From the NCBI RefSeq assembly GCF_003065425.1, contig NZ_CP026949.1:620001-684000 (forward strand): DNA of 64,000 nt, written 5' to 3'. Below the pieces are notes generated by a model. That model was not told the DNA's origin. It made no database searches and was given only the letters and a program-made list of their open reading frames with translations. Positions 33,619 to 42,420 of the stretch are shown piece by piece. The position numbers were made by a program, and so were the translations under genes. The stretch is from Mycetocola zhujimingii (GTDB lineage Bacteria > Actinomycetota > Actinomycetes > Actinomycetales > Microbacteriaceae). The stretch's first letter is position 1, and the number at the start of each line of letters is the position of its first letter.

Positions 33619-33942
33619 CTACGCGGACGGCTCCGGCTTGGCCGCGGTTGCCGGCGGCTCGGGAACAATTTCGAGCCCCGACACGGAGTTCGACGACCGG
33701 ACGAGCGCCTGCACCCATGCCGGGTTGATGATCGGGCTCTTGCCGCCGTAGTACTGGAAGGTCAGCGAAATCGCCGAGTGGATCCAGATCGTGGTGCGGC
33801 CAAGACCGTTGGCCTTCTCGCTCCAGGTGAAGGCAAACGATTCACCGCGGCGCAGCTTGGCAAGCATGACGATCTGCAGGTGGGAGAGGATACGATCGTC
33901 GATCGATGCTGTCACTTTTGAGTCGTAAGTGAGCGTTCCCAC
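33619..33942 (-). CDS. DUF7882-like protein of unknown function (107 aa)
   Basis: The 107-residue protein contains DDRILSHLQIVMLAKLRRGE followed by SFAFTW, then GLGRTTIWIHSAISLTFQYY. This matches a family I recall as common in Microbacteriaceae, sometimes mislabelled as ATP-dependent DNA ligase. It has no ligase motif, signal or membrane segment. The GTG start at 33942 has GGAGG at 9 bases. Function unknown. Confidence 0.75.
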   Translation of the reverse strand: MGTLTYDSKVTASIDDRILSHLQIVMLAKLRRGESFAFTWSEKANGLGRTTIWIHSAISLTFQYYGGKSPIINPAWVQALVRSSNSVSGLEIVPEPPATAAKPEPSA

Positions 33943-34073
33943 CGGGCGGACCTCCGTATTTACTCTGTCGCCTCTCGGGGTCTCCGACAGGGCTTCTTGA
34001 TTCTAGGGCTGCGCACCGCCGATACCGGAATCGGCCACGCGCCCGGACGGGGACTTGACAGCGTTCCTGTCGG

Positions 34074-35504
34074 TCACACAGTGACGACGGTCACCCGGTC
34101 CTTGCCCGCGTTCTTCGACTGGTACATCGCGGCGTCCGCCAGTTTCAGGATGCCGTCTGTCGTGACCTCCGATTGAGCGTCAGGTGCGAGGAGCGCGACG
34201 CCGACGGAAGCAGACACCGGGAACTCGTCGGGAACGTCGATGAGCGGTTCTTTCACCGCGGCGCGGATCCTGTCGGTGACGTGGCCGACGGCATCCGCGT
34301 CTGTGTCTTCGCAGACGATCACGAACTCGTCGCCGCCGTACCTGGCGATGGTGTCGTTGGTTCGGACTGAGGTTTTAAGGCGCTCGCCGATCTGCCGCAG
34401 AACCTCGTCGCCGATGGCGTGGCCGCAATTGTCGTTGACAACTTTGAACCCGTCGAGATCAAGGAAAACGACGGCGAGGGGACGTCCGCTCCTGGTCGCT
34501 GTCGCGAGTGCCTGCGTCAGCCTGACCTGCAGCACCTTGCGGTTCCCGAGGCCGGTGAGCTGATCGCACAACGCCATCCTCGCCAGCTGCGCCTGCAAAC
34601 GGATGCGGCCCAGAACGTGCGCCGCCTGCCTCGCGAGCGTTGTGAAGAGTTCGACGGCCTCGTCGTCGATATCCCGTCGCCGCCCGAAGAAGCAGACGAC
34701 CGCGCCGATCGGACGTCCAGCCTCCATGAGCGGAACAGCGCTCACCGTTTCGAGACGGGCGGAACGCAGAACGGATGCCGTCTCTTCCGACCGAAGGTCT
34801 TCCTCCTCGGAGGTCGACACGGTGACGACCCTGCCGAGTTCCATCGCACGCTGCTCTGGCATGCCGGGAACATGCATCAGATGCCGGAGCGGGTGGGTGC
34901 CTGCTGCAACGGAAAGGGTCCCGGACTGGTCGGCGAAGAGAACTGCCGTGTGGGTCGCGGTGAATGCCTCGCGCGCGCTCTCGGCGAGTGCCTCGGCGAG
35001 TGCCTCCTCGGTTTCGGCGATCGTGAACGCGCTCGACGCCGACTGGAGCACCCGGATCCACGCCTCGGAGGCTTCTGCGGCGCGCCGGGCAGTAAGGAGT
35101 TCGCGCTCGTAGTCGCGACGCTCGGTCGAGTCGAAAACCGCGATCCGGACCTCGCCGGACTCGTCGGCCTGGACTCCGTTGACGAGAGTGGGCAGCGTCG
35201 ACCCGTCTGCACACAACAGGGAGAGTGCGATCTCGTCGACCCGCCCCCGCAACCGCAGCACGGGGAGGTACCGCGTCTCGTGGAAGAGTCGGCTGCCGAC
35301 GGTGAGGAGTGATTGAAAGGAGCGCCCGGTGACGTCGGCGGGCGTGAGTCCCACCATGCGAAGGAAGGTGGTGTTCGCCGCTGTGATCGTTCCATCGGCG
35401 TCAGTGACGAGGTACCCGCACGGCGCGTGTTCGAAGAGTTCCTCGAAGTCGAGCTGGCTCGCGGTCAACGCCTGGTTGGGCGCATCATCGCCGGTGATGG
35501 TCAC
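34074..35504 (-). CDS. PAS-GAF-GGDEF diguanylate cyclase
   Basis: The 476-residue protein has a PAS domain (about residues 17-130, LFEHAPCGYLVTDADGTITA and VFDSTERRDYERELL), a helical linker, a GAF domain (about 150-295) and a GGDEF domain (about 305-470). The active site RYGGDEFVIV is intact, and an RTND sequence five residues before GGDEF is the product-inhibition I-site. It should make cyclic-di-GMP. The GTG start at 35504 overlaps the stop of an RsbQ-like hydrolase gene by 4 bases. In Bacillus subtilis RsbQ partners a PAS-containing phosphatase RsbP, so here the PAS output appears to be a cyclase (inference). Confidence 0.92.
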   Translation of the reverse strand: MTITGDDAPNQALTASQLDFEELFEHAPCGYLVTDADGTITAANTTFLRMVGLTPADVTGRSFQSLLTVGSRLFHETRYLPVLRLRGRVDEIALSLLCADGSTLPTLVNGVQADESGEVRIAVFDSTERRDYERELLTARRAAEASEAWIRVLQSASSAFTIAETEEALAEALAESAREAFTATHTAVLFADQSGTLSVAAGTHPLRHLMHVPGMPEQRAMELGRVVTVSTSEEEDLRSEETASVLRSARLETVSAVPLMEAGRPIGAVVCFFGRRRDIDDEAVELFTTLARQAAHVLGRIRLQAQLARMALCDQLTGLGNRKVLQVRLTQALATATRSGRPLAVVFLDLDGFKVVNDNCGHAIGDEVLRQIGERLKTSVRTNDTIARYGGDEFVIVCEDTDADAVGHVTDRIRAAVKEPLIDVPDEFPVSASVGVALLAPDAQSEVTTDGILKLADAAMYQSKNAGKDRVTVVTV

Positions 35505-36313
35505 CGCAGGTATGCCTTGATCTGGGTGGTCAGCTCGTCGGGGGCGGAGAGGTTGGGGCAGTGCCCTGTCGCCTCGAGTACGACGAGCGTGCTTCCGGGG
35601 ATCGACCTGTGTACGTACTGTCCGACCGGGAGCGGAGCGATGATGTCCTCCTGGCACTGCAACACCAGGGTCGGCGTGGTGACGTTCGGCAGGTCGTGCC
35701 GGTTGTCGGAGAGAAAAGTCACCCGTGCAAAGTGTCCGGCGATCGTGGGATCGGTGCGGCAGAAGCTCTCGGTGAGAGATTCGCCCAACTCGGGACGTGA
35801 ACTGTGGCCCATGATGAGCGGTGCCATCGCCGCCGACCAGCCCAGGTAGTTGGCATCGAGCGCGTCGAGCAGGGAGTCGATGTCTTCCTGTTCGAAACCG
35901 CCCGTGTAGTTTTCGGTGTTGACGTAACGCGGCGACGGGCCGACGAGGACGAGTGCTCCGAAGCGCCCGGCGTCCTGCGTCGTCGCGAGAACACCGATCA
36001 TTGCGCTCACCGAGTGACCGACGAACACGACATCCGTCAGGTCGAGGTCCTCAAGAATCTCGAGAACATCGTCGGCGTACCCGTGCAGGGAGTCGTACTT
36101 ACCCGCGTCGTACGCCGAGAGGTCGCTCGCTCCGGCGCCGACATGGTCGAACCGGACGACGAGGTAGTCGTCTTCGAACTGCGGCGCTACCTGGCTCCAC
36201 ATTTCGGAGCTGCACCCGAAGCCGTGTGCAAAAACAATGGGCCGACCGGCGGGGTTTCCCGTCACCGAAACGTTGTTTCGTTTGCGGACGGGTGTCGTTG
36301 CGTCTGTAATCAT
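35501..36313 (-). CDS. RsbQ-like alpha/beta hydrolase
   Basis: The 270-residue protein resembles Bacillus subtilis RsbQ along its whole length. Shared segments include IVFAHGFGCSSEMW, RFDHVGAGASDLSAYD, VVFVGHSVSAMIGVLA, FCRTDPTIAGHFARVTFLSD and LQCQEDIIAP. The catalytic triad is S101, D223 and H251. RsbQ and its plant relatives KAI2/D14 bind a small hydrophobic ligand and signal through a partner. AGGAGCC lies 5 bases before the ATG. It overlaps the PAS-GAF-GGDEF gene, implying it feeds a signal to that PAS domain, with cyclic-di-GMP as output. Confidence 0.92.
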   Translation of the reverse strand: MITDATTPVRKRNNVSVTGNPAGRPIVFAHGFGCSSEMWSQVAPQFEDDYLVVRFDHVGAGASDLSAYDAGKYDSLHGYADDVLEILEDLDLTDVVFVGHSVSAMIGVLATTQDAGRFGALVLVGPSPRYVNTENYTGGFEQEDIDSLLDALDANYLGWSAAMAPLIMGHSSRPELGESLTESFCRTDPTIAGHFARVTFLSDNRHDLPNVTTPTLVLQCQEDIIAPLPVGQYVHRSIPGSTLVVLEATGHCPNLSAPDELTTQIKAYLR

Positions 36314-36374
36314 TTGCGGCTCCTGCTGTGCACCACTGAAATCCGAGAACCGCTCATCGGTACCGCCGTTTGGT

Positions 36375-36397
36375 GGCTCCAAAATATTAGTGGAGCC
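36375..36397. promoter_or_regulatory. Inverted repeat in the divergent RsbQ / EAL promoter region
   Basis: GGCTCCA (36375-36381) and TGGAGCC (36391-36397) flank AAATATTAG, which contains a -10-like TAATATTT on the minus strand. This is a candidate operator for the RsbQ operon, 62 bases before its start. Confidence 0.4.
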
Positions 36398-36601
36398 GGG
36401 TCGCGGCGAGCAACGCGTGTACCTTTCCGACAGAGAGGGCCCCCCACAGGCACCCCGTCGCGGATTATACGCACAAGGTGCCCGAAACGGCGAGCGTAGA
36501 TTTCGTGTGCGGGGCGTTGCACGATGAGCTATGCGATTTTGCCAGCGAACTCTTCAGGCCGCTCTCCGAACTAACGGAGCGGCGAGATCGGGCAGGCCGC
36601 A

Positions 36602-37354
36602 ATGACCCTCGAAGACGACCTCCAGGGTTCTGTCGCGAGGCACGAGATCGAGGCGTATTTCCAGCCACAGATCGACGTCGCAACCGGTGAGATCACCGCG
36701 GTCGAAGCGCTGGCACGGTGGCGGCATCCGGTGCAGGGGCTCATCCCGCCGGTTGACTTCATCCCCATTGCCGAGCGCACCGGCATCATCCACGAGATCG
36801 GTGCCTTCATGCTGGAGGAGGGAGTCCGTCACGCCGCCAGGTGGCGACGAGACGGACTCTCAATCCACGTCTCGGTGAACGTCTCCGCTGTGCAGCTCGC
36901 GACGCCCGACGTTTTCGAGCAGTTGCACGCACTCCTTGGTGAGCACCAACTGCCTAACGGCACACTCACCATCGAGATCACCGAATCGCAGGTGATCACG
37001 GATCTCGCCGATGTCGCCACCCGGCTCCACCGCCTGCGCGCGATCGGTCTCGGCGTCTCGCTCGATGACTTCGGGACCGGGCATTCATCGCTCGCCCAAA
37101 TCAGGGACCTGCCGATCACCGAACTCAAGATCGACAAGTCACTGATCCAGGAAAACACGAGCAACGGGGCACTGATCGCCGTTGCAGTGGCGCTGCTCCA
37201 GGAGCGTGGTGTGCAGGTGGTTGCCGAGGGCGTCGAGACGGCGGAACACCTCGACCTCGTGCAGCGCATTCACTGTGACCGGGCGCAGGGCTACCTCTTC
37301 GGTCGCCCCGTGCCCGTCGACGAACTGGACCCGGTCCTGGCCGGTGCGCAGTGA
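36602..37354 (+). CDS. EAL domain cyclic-di-GMP phosphodiesterase
   Basis: The 250-residue protein is a stand-alone EAL domain. Metal and substrate residues are kept: EALARW, SVNVSAVQL, IEITESQ, DDFGTGHSSL, LKIDKSL and VVAEGVET, so it should cleave cyclic-di-GMP. There is no sensor domain; control would be by expression or by a partner. It is divergent from the RsbQ / PAS-GAF-GGDEF pair, so synthesis and breakdown of the second messenger are encoded side by side. A hairpin at 36558-36583 lies in its leader just before the start, and the ribosome-binding site is weak. Confidence 0.92.
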   Translation: MTLEDDLQGSVARHEIEAYFQPQIDVATGEITAVEALARWRHPVQGLIPPVDFIPIAERTGIIHEIGAFMLEEGVRHAARWRRDGLSIHVSVNVSAVQLATPDVFEQLHALLGEHQLPNGTLTIEITESQVITDLADVATRLHRLRAIGLGVSLDDFGTGHSSLAQIRDLPITELKIDKSLIQENTSNGALIAVAVALLQERGVQVVAEGVETAEHLDLVQRIHCDRAQGYLFGRPVPVDELDPVLAGAQ

Positions 37355-37383
37355 GCGCACTGCCGCCCGGATGCCTGAGGGCG

Positions 37384-37692
37384 TCAGAGGCCGCTGAAGG
37401 AGTCGTCTTCGATCGGCACAGAGTTCTCGTTGCCGGAATCGGCTCCATTATCGCCGCCGACTTCGATCTGGCTCCACACAACGGGCATGCCGGGGGAGAA
37501 CAGAATATCCAGGCCGGGCCCACCGCGTAGCGGTGGAATGGTGACGTAGCCGCCGCCAGCCTGAATGGCCTTGAGGATCTGTGCCCTCAGCTCGGACACC
37601 GGGTCCGGAAGAAAGTAGTCACGTCCGTCGACGGTCAGCCTGTGAACAATCACTTGGTATTTCCTGTCTGTGCCTGGCGAGGACTCACCCAT
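37384..37692 (-). CDS. Protein of unknown function (102 aa)
   Basis: The product starts MGESSPGTDRKYQVIVHRLT, and GAGG lies 5 bases upstream. The middle (AQILKAIQAGGGYVTIPPLR) looks like a compact alpha/beta unit. The C-terminal 25 residues are acidic. No family recognised, no signal or membrane segment. It converges with the EAL gene, separated by 29 bases. Confidence 0.65.
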   Translation of the reverse strand: MGESSPGTDRKYQVIVHRLTVDGRDYFLPDPVSELRAQILKAIQAGGGYVTIPPLRGGPGLDILFSPGMPVVWSQIEVGGDNGADSGNENSVPIEDDSFSGL

Positions 37693-37783
37693 CGCATCCT
37701 CACCAACGTTAGTGGCTCATGCAACCAGATCGGGTCTGGAGCGAGGGGCTTGCGCTTTCCGGGTGCGGTGGTAGTGCTGGTCG

Positions 37784-38146
37784 CTAGCTCGTGACGAGCT
37801 CGGGCTGCGGGGGGCGGGGAGCACCGGGGATGAGCCCGAGCGAGGCAAGCAGGAGGTCGGGTTCGTCGCGAACCTCGGCGTAGCAATACCAGGCCGGGCC
37901 CTCCGGGCCGATCATCTCGAACCGCGCCGTCGAGCCGCTCGCGAAGGGGGCGTCGCGTTGAACCACCATGGCGCAGCTCACGTCAGCGGTGCGGGTTGCC
38001 GTTGACACGGTGACGAGGATGCCGGGCAGGATCAGGGCGATGACGCCGATGATGACAAGGAAGCGCAGGGGGCGGAGCATCCGCTGTGAGGGCAGTGGCC
38101 TGCCGTCACTCGGTTCGTAGCCGTCGAGCTCCGGGTAATTGGTCAC
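37784..38146 (-). CDS. Single-pass membrane protein of unknown function (120 aa)
   Basis: The product has one membrane helix (RFLVIIGVIALILPGILVTV, residues 28-47) after a short Pro-containing cytoplasmic head, then an outside domain of about 70 residues with two cysteines (ADVSCAMVV and WYCYAEV) that may form a disulfide. The GTG start (MTNYPELDGYEPS) lacks a clear ribosome-binding site. It lies 83 bases downstream of the DMT exporter gene on the same strand. Confidence 0.65.
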   Translation of the reverse strand: MTNYPELDGYEPSDGRPLPSQRMLRPLRFLVIIGVIALILPGILVTVSTATRTADVSCAMVVQRDAPFASGSTARFEMIGPEGPAWYCYAEVRDEPDLLLASLGLIPGAPRPPQPELVTS

Positions 38147-38229
38147 TGAGTCATTTTGTCATCGATGGCTGGGAACTGTGCGCGTCGCGTCGAGCGCAAG
38201 CCGCGGGGTTGCCCTGCTCGCGCGGCGTT

Positions 38230-39132
38230 TCACGCGACCGGTTCGCCGAGGCCGGTCAGGCGCCTGGACCGAGTGGCAGCGGATCTCACGGCTCCAACGC
38301 TGGCGAGGATGACGAGGCCGATGGCGACCCAGCCGAGAACCGTGAGGTGCTGGTGGAGCACGATCACTCCGACGACCGCCGCTGTCGCGGGTGCGAGGCT
38401 CATCAGGATGGAAAATGCCGACGCGGCGAGACGCCGAAGGGCGAACAGTTCGAGGGCGTAGGGGATAGCGGACGACAGGACGGCAACGGCTGCCCCGAGG
38501 GCGAGGATGCCCGGTTCGAAGAGCACGGCTCCGGCAGTCGCGATGCCGAATGGCAGGGTCACCAGCGCGCCGATGGTCATGGCAATGGCGAGTCCGTCGA
38601 GCTTTGGGAACCGTGCGCCCGTTCGCGCCGAGAGCAGGATGTACGCCATCCAGCAGGAGCCGGCACCGGCGGCGAAGAGCACGCCGATGGGATCGAGTTC
38701 GTCGACTCCGCCCCAGCCGAGCAGGCCAACACCGGCGACCGCGAGAACCGCCCAGAGCCAGCTCGATGCCCGGCGGCTCACGATTACCGAGAGGACCAGC
38801 GGACCGAGCACCTCGATGGTGACCGCCGCGCCAAGGGGGAGTCTCTCGAGCGCGAGGTAGAACAGGACATTCATCGCGGCGAGAATGAGGCCGAAGCCGC
38901 CGACGGTGATCCAGTCAGCCCGCGAGTATCCGCCGAGCGCCGGCCGGGCGACGATCAGGAGCAGCAGGGCGGCGAAGACGAGGCGCAGGGCCACCATGCC
39001 TACCGGATCGACGACAGGAAACAGGAGCACAGCAAACGACGCACCGATTTCCTGGCAGAGCAGGCCGCCGAGAACGAGAGCGACACCGAGAGTCGCGCCC
39101 TGCGATGCGGGGTGCGGTGCTGTCGAGGTCAT
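38230..39132 (-). CDS. DMT superfamily exporter (EamA family, RhtA-like)
   Basis: The 300-residue protein has ten membrane helices arranged as two EamA repeats. Segments such as VALRLVFAALLLLIVARPAL, NVLFYLALERLPLGAAVTIE and IPYALELFALRRLAASAFSI then LMSLAPATAAVVGVIVL match RhtA-type threonine/homoserine exporters. Amino acid export is likely but the substrate is unproved. It is divergent from the hydrolase gene at 39328. Confidence 0.88.
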   Translation of the reverse strand: MTSTAPHPASQGATLGVALVLGGLLCQEIGASFAVLLFPVVDPVGMVALRLVFAALLLLIVARPALGGYSRADWITVGGFGLILAAMNVLFYLALERLPLGAAVTIEVLGPLVLSVIVSRRASSWLWAVLAVAGVGLLGWGGVDELDPIGVLFAAGAGSCWMAYILLSARTGARFPKLDGLAIAMTIGALVTLPFGIATAGAVLFEPGILALGAAVAVLSSAIPYALELFALRRLAASAFSILMSLAPATAAVVGVIVLHQHLTVLGWVAIGLVILASVGAVRSAATRSRRLTGLGEPVA

Positions 39133-39327
39133 GGTGTCGAGCGTAGGGCCGCACTGCCTGCTTCATGAAATGGCACGGCCTGCGGGCCTCGTTGTGAGGG
39201 CGGGTGACGGCGACGGAAGGTGGTGGGGTTCACGCGGCGCCGCCTCGGTGCCCTAGACGGCATCCGTGTGTGGGGAATATGGTCGCAGTCAACGCAGGTT
39301 TCTGAACGGACAGAACGGGGGTGCGAT

Positions 39328-40176
39328 ATGGGAGGCAGTCTCCTTACCGACACCGAGTTGCGTGAGATCGAACAAGCGAATGAGTCAGGACGCCCGCCGA
39401 TTGTGTTTGTGCACGGTCTCTGGCTGCTGTCGTCGAGCTGGGACCGGTGGCGGACGCTGTTCGAAGATGCCGGGTATGCCACACTCGCACCGATCTGGCC
39501 CGACGACCCCGCCACGGTCGTTGCGGCGCGGCAGGACCCCGCCGTGTTCGCACACAAGATGGTCGGACAGGTCACCGAGCACTTTCTGGATGCCATCGGT
39601 CACCTGACCGCGAAACCCGCCATCATCGGTCACTCGTTCGGTGGCCTGATCGCCCAGAGCCTCGCCGGCACCGGTGAGGCGGCCGTGACCGTCGCGGTTT
39701 CGCCCGCTCCGTTCCGGGGCGTCCTGTCGCTGCCGCTGTCGTCGCTCAAGGCCGCAGCGCCGGTGCTCAGCAACCCGGTCAACGCCACGCGCGCGGTCTC
39801 GCTCACCTACGAGCAATTCGCCTACGGCTGGACGAACGCCCTCGACGACGAGGAGGGGCGGGCGCTGTACGACGAATTCCACGTCGCTGCGGCCGGCATC
39901 CCGCTGTTTGAAACGGCAACGGCGAATATCAACCCGTTCAGCAAGATCATCGTCGATACCCGGAACCCCGACCGCGGCCCGCTGCTGATCATCTCGGGGG
40001 AGCAGGACCACATGATCCCCTGGGCCATCGCGCAGGCCGGGTTCAAGCAGCAGGAACACAACCCGGGGCACACGGAGATCATCGAGATGCCGCACCGTGG
40101 TCACTCGCTCACGATCGACCACGGCTGGCGGGACGTCGCCGAGGTCGCGCTGTCGTTCGTCAGGGAGCACAGGTAG
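39328..40176 (+). CDS. Alpha/beta fold hydrolase
   Basis: The 282-residue protein has the oxyanion-hole segment IVFVHGLWLLSSSW, the nucleophile in IIGHSFGGLIAQSLAG, an acid in IISGEQDHMIPW and the His in PHRGHSLTIDHGW. The ATG at 39328 follows GGGGG. This is a common esterase / haloperoxidase-like type; the substrate cannot be told. Confidence 0.88.
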   Translation: MGGSLLTDTELREIEQANESGRPPIVFVHGLWLLSSSWDRWRTLFEDAGYATLAPIWPDDPATVVAARQDPAVFAHKMVGQVTEHFLDAIGHLTAKPAIIGHSFGGLIAQSLAGTGEAAVTVAVSPAPFRGVLSLPLSSLKAAAPVLSNPVNATRAVSLTYEQFAYGWTNALDDEEGRALYDEFHVAAAGIPLFETATANINPFSKIIVDTRNPDRGPLLIISGEQDHMIPWAIAQAGFKQQEHNPGHTEIIEMPHRGHSLTIDHGWRDVAEVALSFVREHR

Positions 40177-40275
40177 CCTGCGGGTCGCTGGTCGCTGCTC
40201 GGCGCGCTGAGGCGAGCCGTCGGGGGTGCCGAGCGTGGCCGGTAGGCTCGAGGGGACAGAAACTGGAGTCGCCAC

Positions 40276-41085
40276 ATGGGGCAACGCTCGACGCCCCGCG
40301 CGTCCACCCTGGTCGGAGCGCTCGTCGCTCTCACCGCCGCCATCGCGCTGGTGGTATCGATACTCAACCCGCAGGATGCGCCGCCAGCGACCCTGCCATC
40401 CACGTCGCAGACACCAATACCGGGTGAGCCGACCGACGAAGGCACGGCAAGCGGTACCGGCGGCACCGGCCCCATGGCATCCGTCCCGATCGTGGGAACA
40501 GCGAGCGAGACACTGGCCGCACTCCCGACCAAGGGTCGCGCGCCGAAGACCGGATACGACCGCACCGACTCCTTCGGCAGGGCGTGGATCGACGTCGACG
40601 GTAACGGTTGCGACACCCGCAACGATATCCTCGCCCGCGATCTCACCGAGATTCTCCTCGAGGGTGACTGCCGGGTGATGGCGGGCTCGCTCGACAACAT
40701 CTACGGCGGCATCGACGTCGAGTTCACCCGTGGGCAGGACACCTCCACCGCTGTGCAGGTCGACCACGTCGTTGCACTCATGAACGCGTGGGAGACCGGT
40801 GCCCAGCAGCTCAGCCAGGCTCAGCGCGAGGCGCTCGCCAACGATCCGCTCAACCTGCAGGCGACGGATGCCTCCTCCAACGGACAGAAGCAGGCGGGCG
40901 ACGCGGCAACCTGGCTCCCGCCCGCACACAGCTATCGCTGTGAATATGTGGCGCGGCAGGTGTCGGTGAAGGCCGTCTACCAGCTGTGGGTGACCGCTGC
41001 CGAGCGCGCCGCGATCGAAGGCGTGCTCGCGACCTGCCCTGGCCAGCCCGCCTACGGTTCGACGCTGGTGCCGGTGGCGCGATAG
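40276..41085 (+). CDS. Secreted or membrane-anchored HNH endonuclease family protein (DUF1524-like)
   Basis: The 269-residue protein has one N-terminal hydrophobic helix (TLVGALVALTAAIALVVSIL), a Pro/Thr/Gly-rich linker, and a C-terminal HNH/DUF1524-like nuclease domain. Active-site elements are VQVDHVVALMNAWETGA and ANDPLNLQATDASSNGQKQ. Family members cut DNA or RNA non-specifically outside the cell. A role in nutrient scavenging or competition is possible but unproved. It is followed by tRNA-Pro. Confidence 0.85.
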   Translation: MGQRSTPRASTLVGALVALTAAIALVVSILNPQDAPPATLPSTSQTPIPGEPTDEGTASGTGGTGPMASVPIVGTASETLAALPTKGRAPKTGYDRTDSFGRAWIDVDGNGCDTRNDILARDLTEILLEGDCRVMAGSLDNIYGGIDVEFTRGQDTSTAVQVDHVVALMNAWETGAQQLSQAQREALANDPLNLQATDASSNGQKQAGDAATWLPPAHSYRCEYVARQVSVKAVYQLWVTAAERAAIEGVLATCPGQPAYGSTLVPVAR

Positions 41086-41220
41086 GGCCAGTGTGTGAGG
41101 GGCGATGCCCGGTTTGGGCGCGAACCCTCGGCGGCATTTACCTGCTCGCATTTGGCGGCATCCGCCCGCGTCATCCGCGAGGTGAATTATCGGCTATCCT
41201 TATTGAGGCCCTTGGGCCAT

Positions 41221-41294
<74 letters not shown>

Positions 41295-41302
41295 CAGATA
41301 AG

Positions 41303-41337
41303 CCGTTCGGTTCTTACAGAACCGGGCGGTTTTTTTG
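41303..41337 (+). terminator. Intrinsic terminator after tRNA-Pro
   Basis: CCGTTCGGTTCT and AGAACCGGGCGG pair with two mismatches around TAC and are followed by TTTTTTTG. Confidence 0.85.
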
Positions 41338-41352
41338 TTTCCCGATTCCTGG

Positions 41353-41420
41353 CACAAGGAAAAAGCGCCGAGGAAAGGATGCCGGTGGCCGGCTGATCCT
41401 TTCCTCAGCGCGGTTTCCTT
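41353..41420. repeat. H2 palindromic repeat
   Basis: CACAAGGAAAAAGCGCCGAG then GAAAGGAT (41353-41380) faces ATCCTTTCCTCAGCGCGG then TTTCCTT (41396-41420). Compensating changes (AGGAAAGGAT with ATCCTTTCCT) keep the inner stem perfect although the sequence differs from other copies. Confidence 0.8.
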
Positions 41421-41439
41421 CGCTGGGGGCTGCCGCTCG

Positions 41440-42420
41440 CTAGTCGCGGGCGACGAGGGTGAGCAGAGTCGCCTCCGGGGGGCAGGCGAACCGTACCGGC
41501 GCGTAAATCGAGGTGCCGAGGCCCGCGCTCACGTGCAGGAACGCGGAACGGAAGGCGTGACGCCACAGGCTCAGGCCCTTGACCTGTTCGCGTGGAATGT
41601 CGCAGTTGGTGACGAGCGCACCGAACCGCGGAAGGCAGACCTGGCCTCCGTGGGTGTGCCCGGCGAGAATGAGGTCAGCGCCGTGGTTCACGAACGAGTT
41701 GAGCACCCGCTGGTATGGCGCGTGGGCCACCCCGATGTGCACAACGCTGTCAGGGTCGGTGCCAGTGCCGTCGAAGGACTCGTCATCGTTCTGCGCGTCG
41801 AGCAGGCCAGTGAGCAGGTCGAGGCGGTCGGCGCCGATGTGCGGGTCGTCGACGCCGAAGACGTTGAAAGTGGTGCCCTTGAGAGTGACGGTACCAACGG
41901 CGTTGTTCAGGGACTGCCAGCCGAGGGCATCCGTGAAGAATGACTCGAGGCGGGCGGTATCTAGGTTGCGTTGCGGCTTCTGGGGAGCAGATCCGTTCGA
42001 CGACGGCCCCTTGAAGTACTTGAGCCAGCTCTTCCGCATCGGGCCGTAGTAGTCGTTGGATCCGTTGACGTAGAGCCCGCGGATGCCGCCGAAGTCGGCG
42101 AAGGCGCGCTCGATGCCGGGGATGCCGTCTTCGTGGCCGAGGTTGTCGCCGGTGTCAACGATCAGGTCGGGGTTGAGCTTCGCGAGCTCGCGCACCCAGG
42201 CCTGCTTGTCGCGCTGCCAGGGCGCCATGTGCAGGTCGGAGAGGTGGAGGACGGTGACGGGTGCTGCGCCCCTCGGCAAGACGGGAACGGTCTCCTCACG
42301 GAGCGTGAACCGTTTCCGTTCGACGAGTGAGCCCCACGCGAATGTAGCGGCACCAATCAGGGCCAGGGCGCCGAAGGCTGCCCCGACCCTGTTGGTCACG
42401 CGCTGCGGTGACCCGCTCAA
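41440..42420 (-). CDS. Metallophosphoesterase (YkuE-like), membrane-anchored
   Basis: The 326-residue protein has an N-terminal membrane helix ([20 protein letters not shown]) and a calcineurin-like phosphoesterase domain with [29 protein letters not shown] and [13 protein letters not shown], which supply the two-metal site. Relatives act on UDP-sugars, lipids or cyclic nucleotides. The start is uncertain: a TTG at 42420 overlaps the stop of the penicillin-binding protein gene, and a GTG at 42399 is the next choice. Linkage to that gene suggests an envelope role. Confidence 0.85.
   Translation of the reverse strand: MSGSPQRVTNRVGAAFGALALIGAATFAWGSLVERKRFTLREETVPVLPRGAAPVTVLHLSDLHMAPWQRDKQAWVRELAKLNPDLIVDTGDNLGHEDGIPGIERAFADFGGIRGLYVNGSNDYYGPMRKSWLKYFKGPSSNGSAPQKPQRNLDTARLESFFTDALGWQSLNNAVGTVTLKGTTFNVFGVDDPHIGADRLDLLTGLLDAQNDDESFDGTGTDPDSVVHIGVAHAPYQRVLNSFVNHGADLILAGHTHGGQVCLPRFGALVTNCDIPREQVKGLSLWRHAFRSAFLHVSAGLGTSIYAPVRFACPPEATLLTLVARD

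Noticed and set aside
38086-39168. 360-residue plus-strand open frame
   Set aside because: It is antisense to the DMT exporter, whose ten hydrophobic helices are unmistakable on the minus strand.
39385-41151. 588-residue open frame antisense to the hydrolase and HNH genes
   Set aside because: It spans two convincing plus-strand genes and the gap between them, with Arg/Gly-rich translation typical of a shadow frame.
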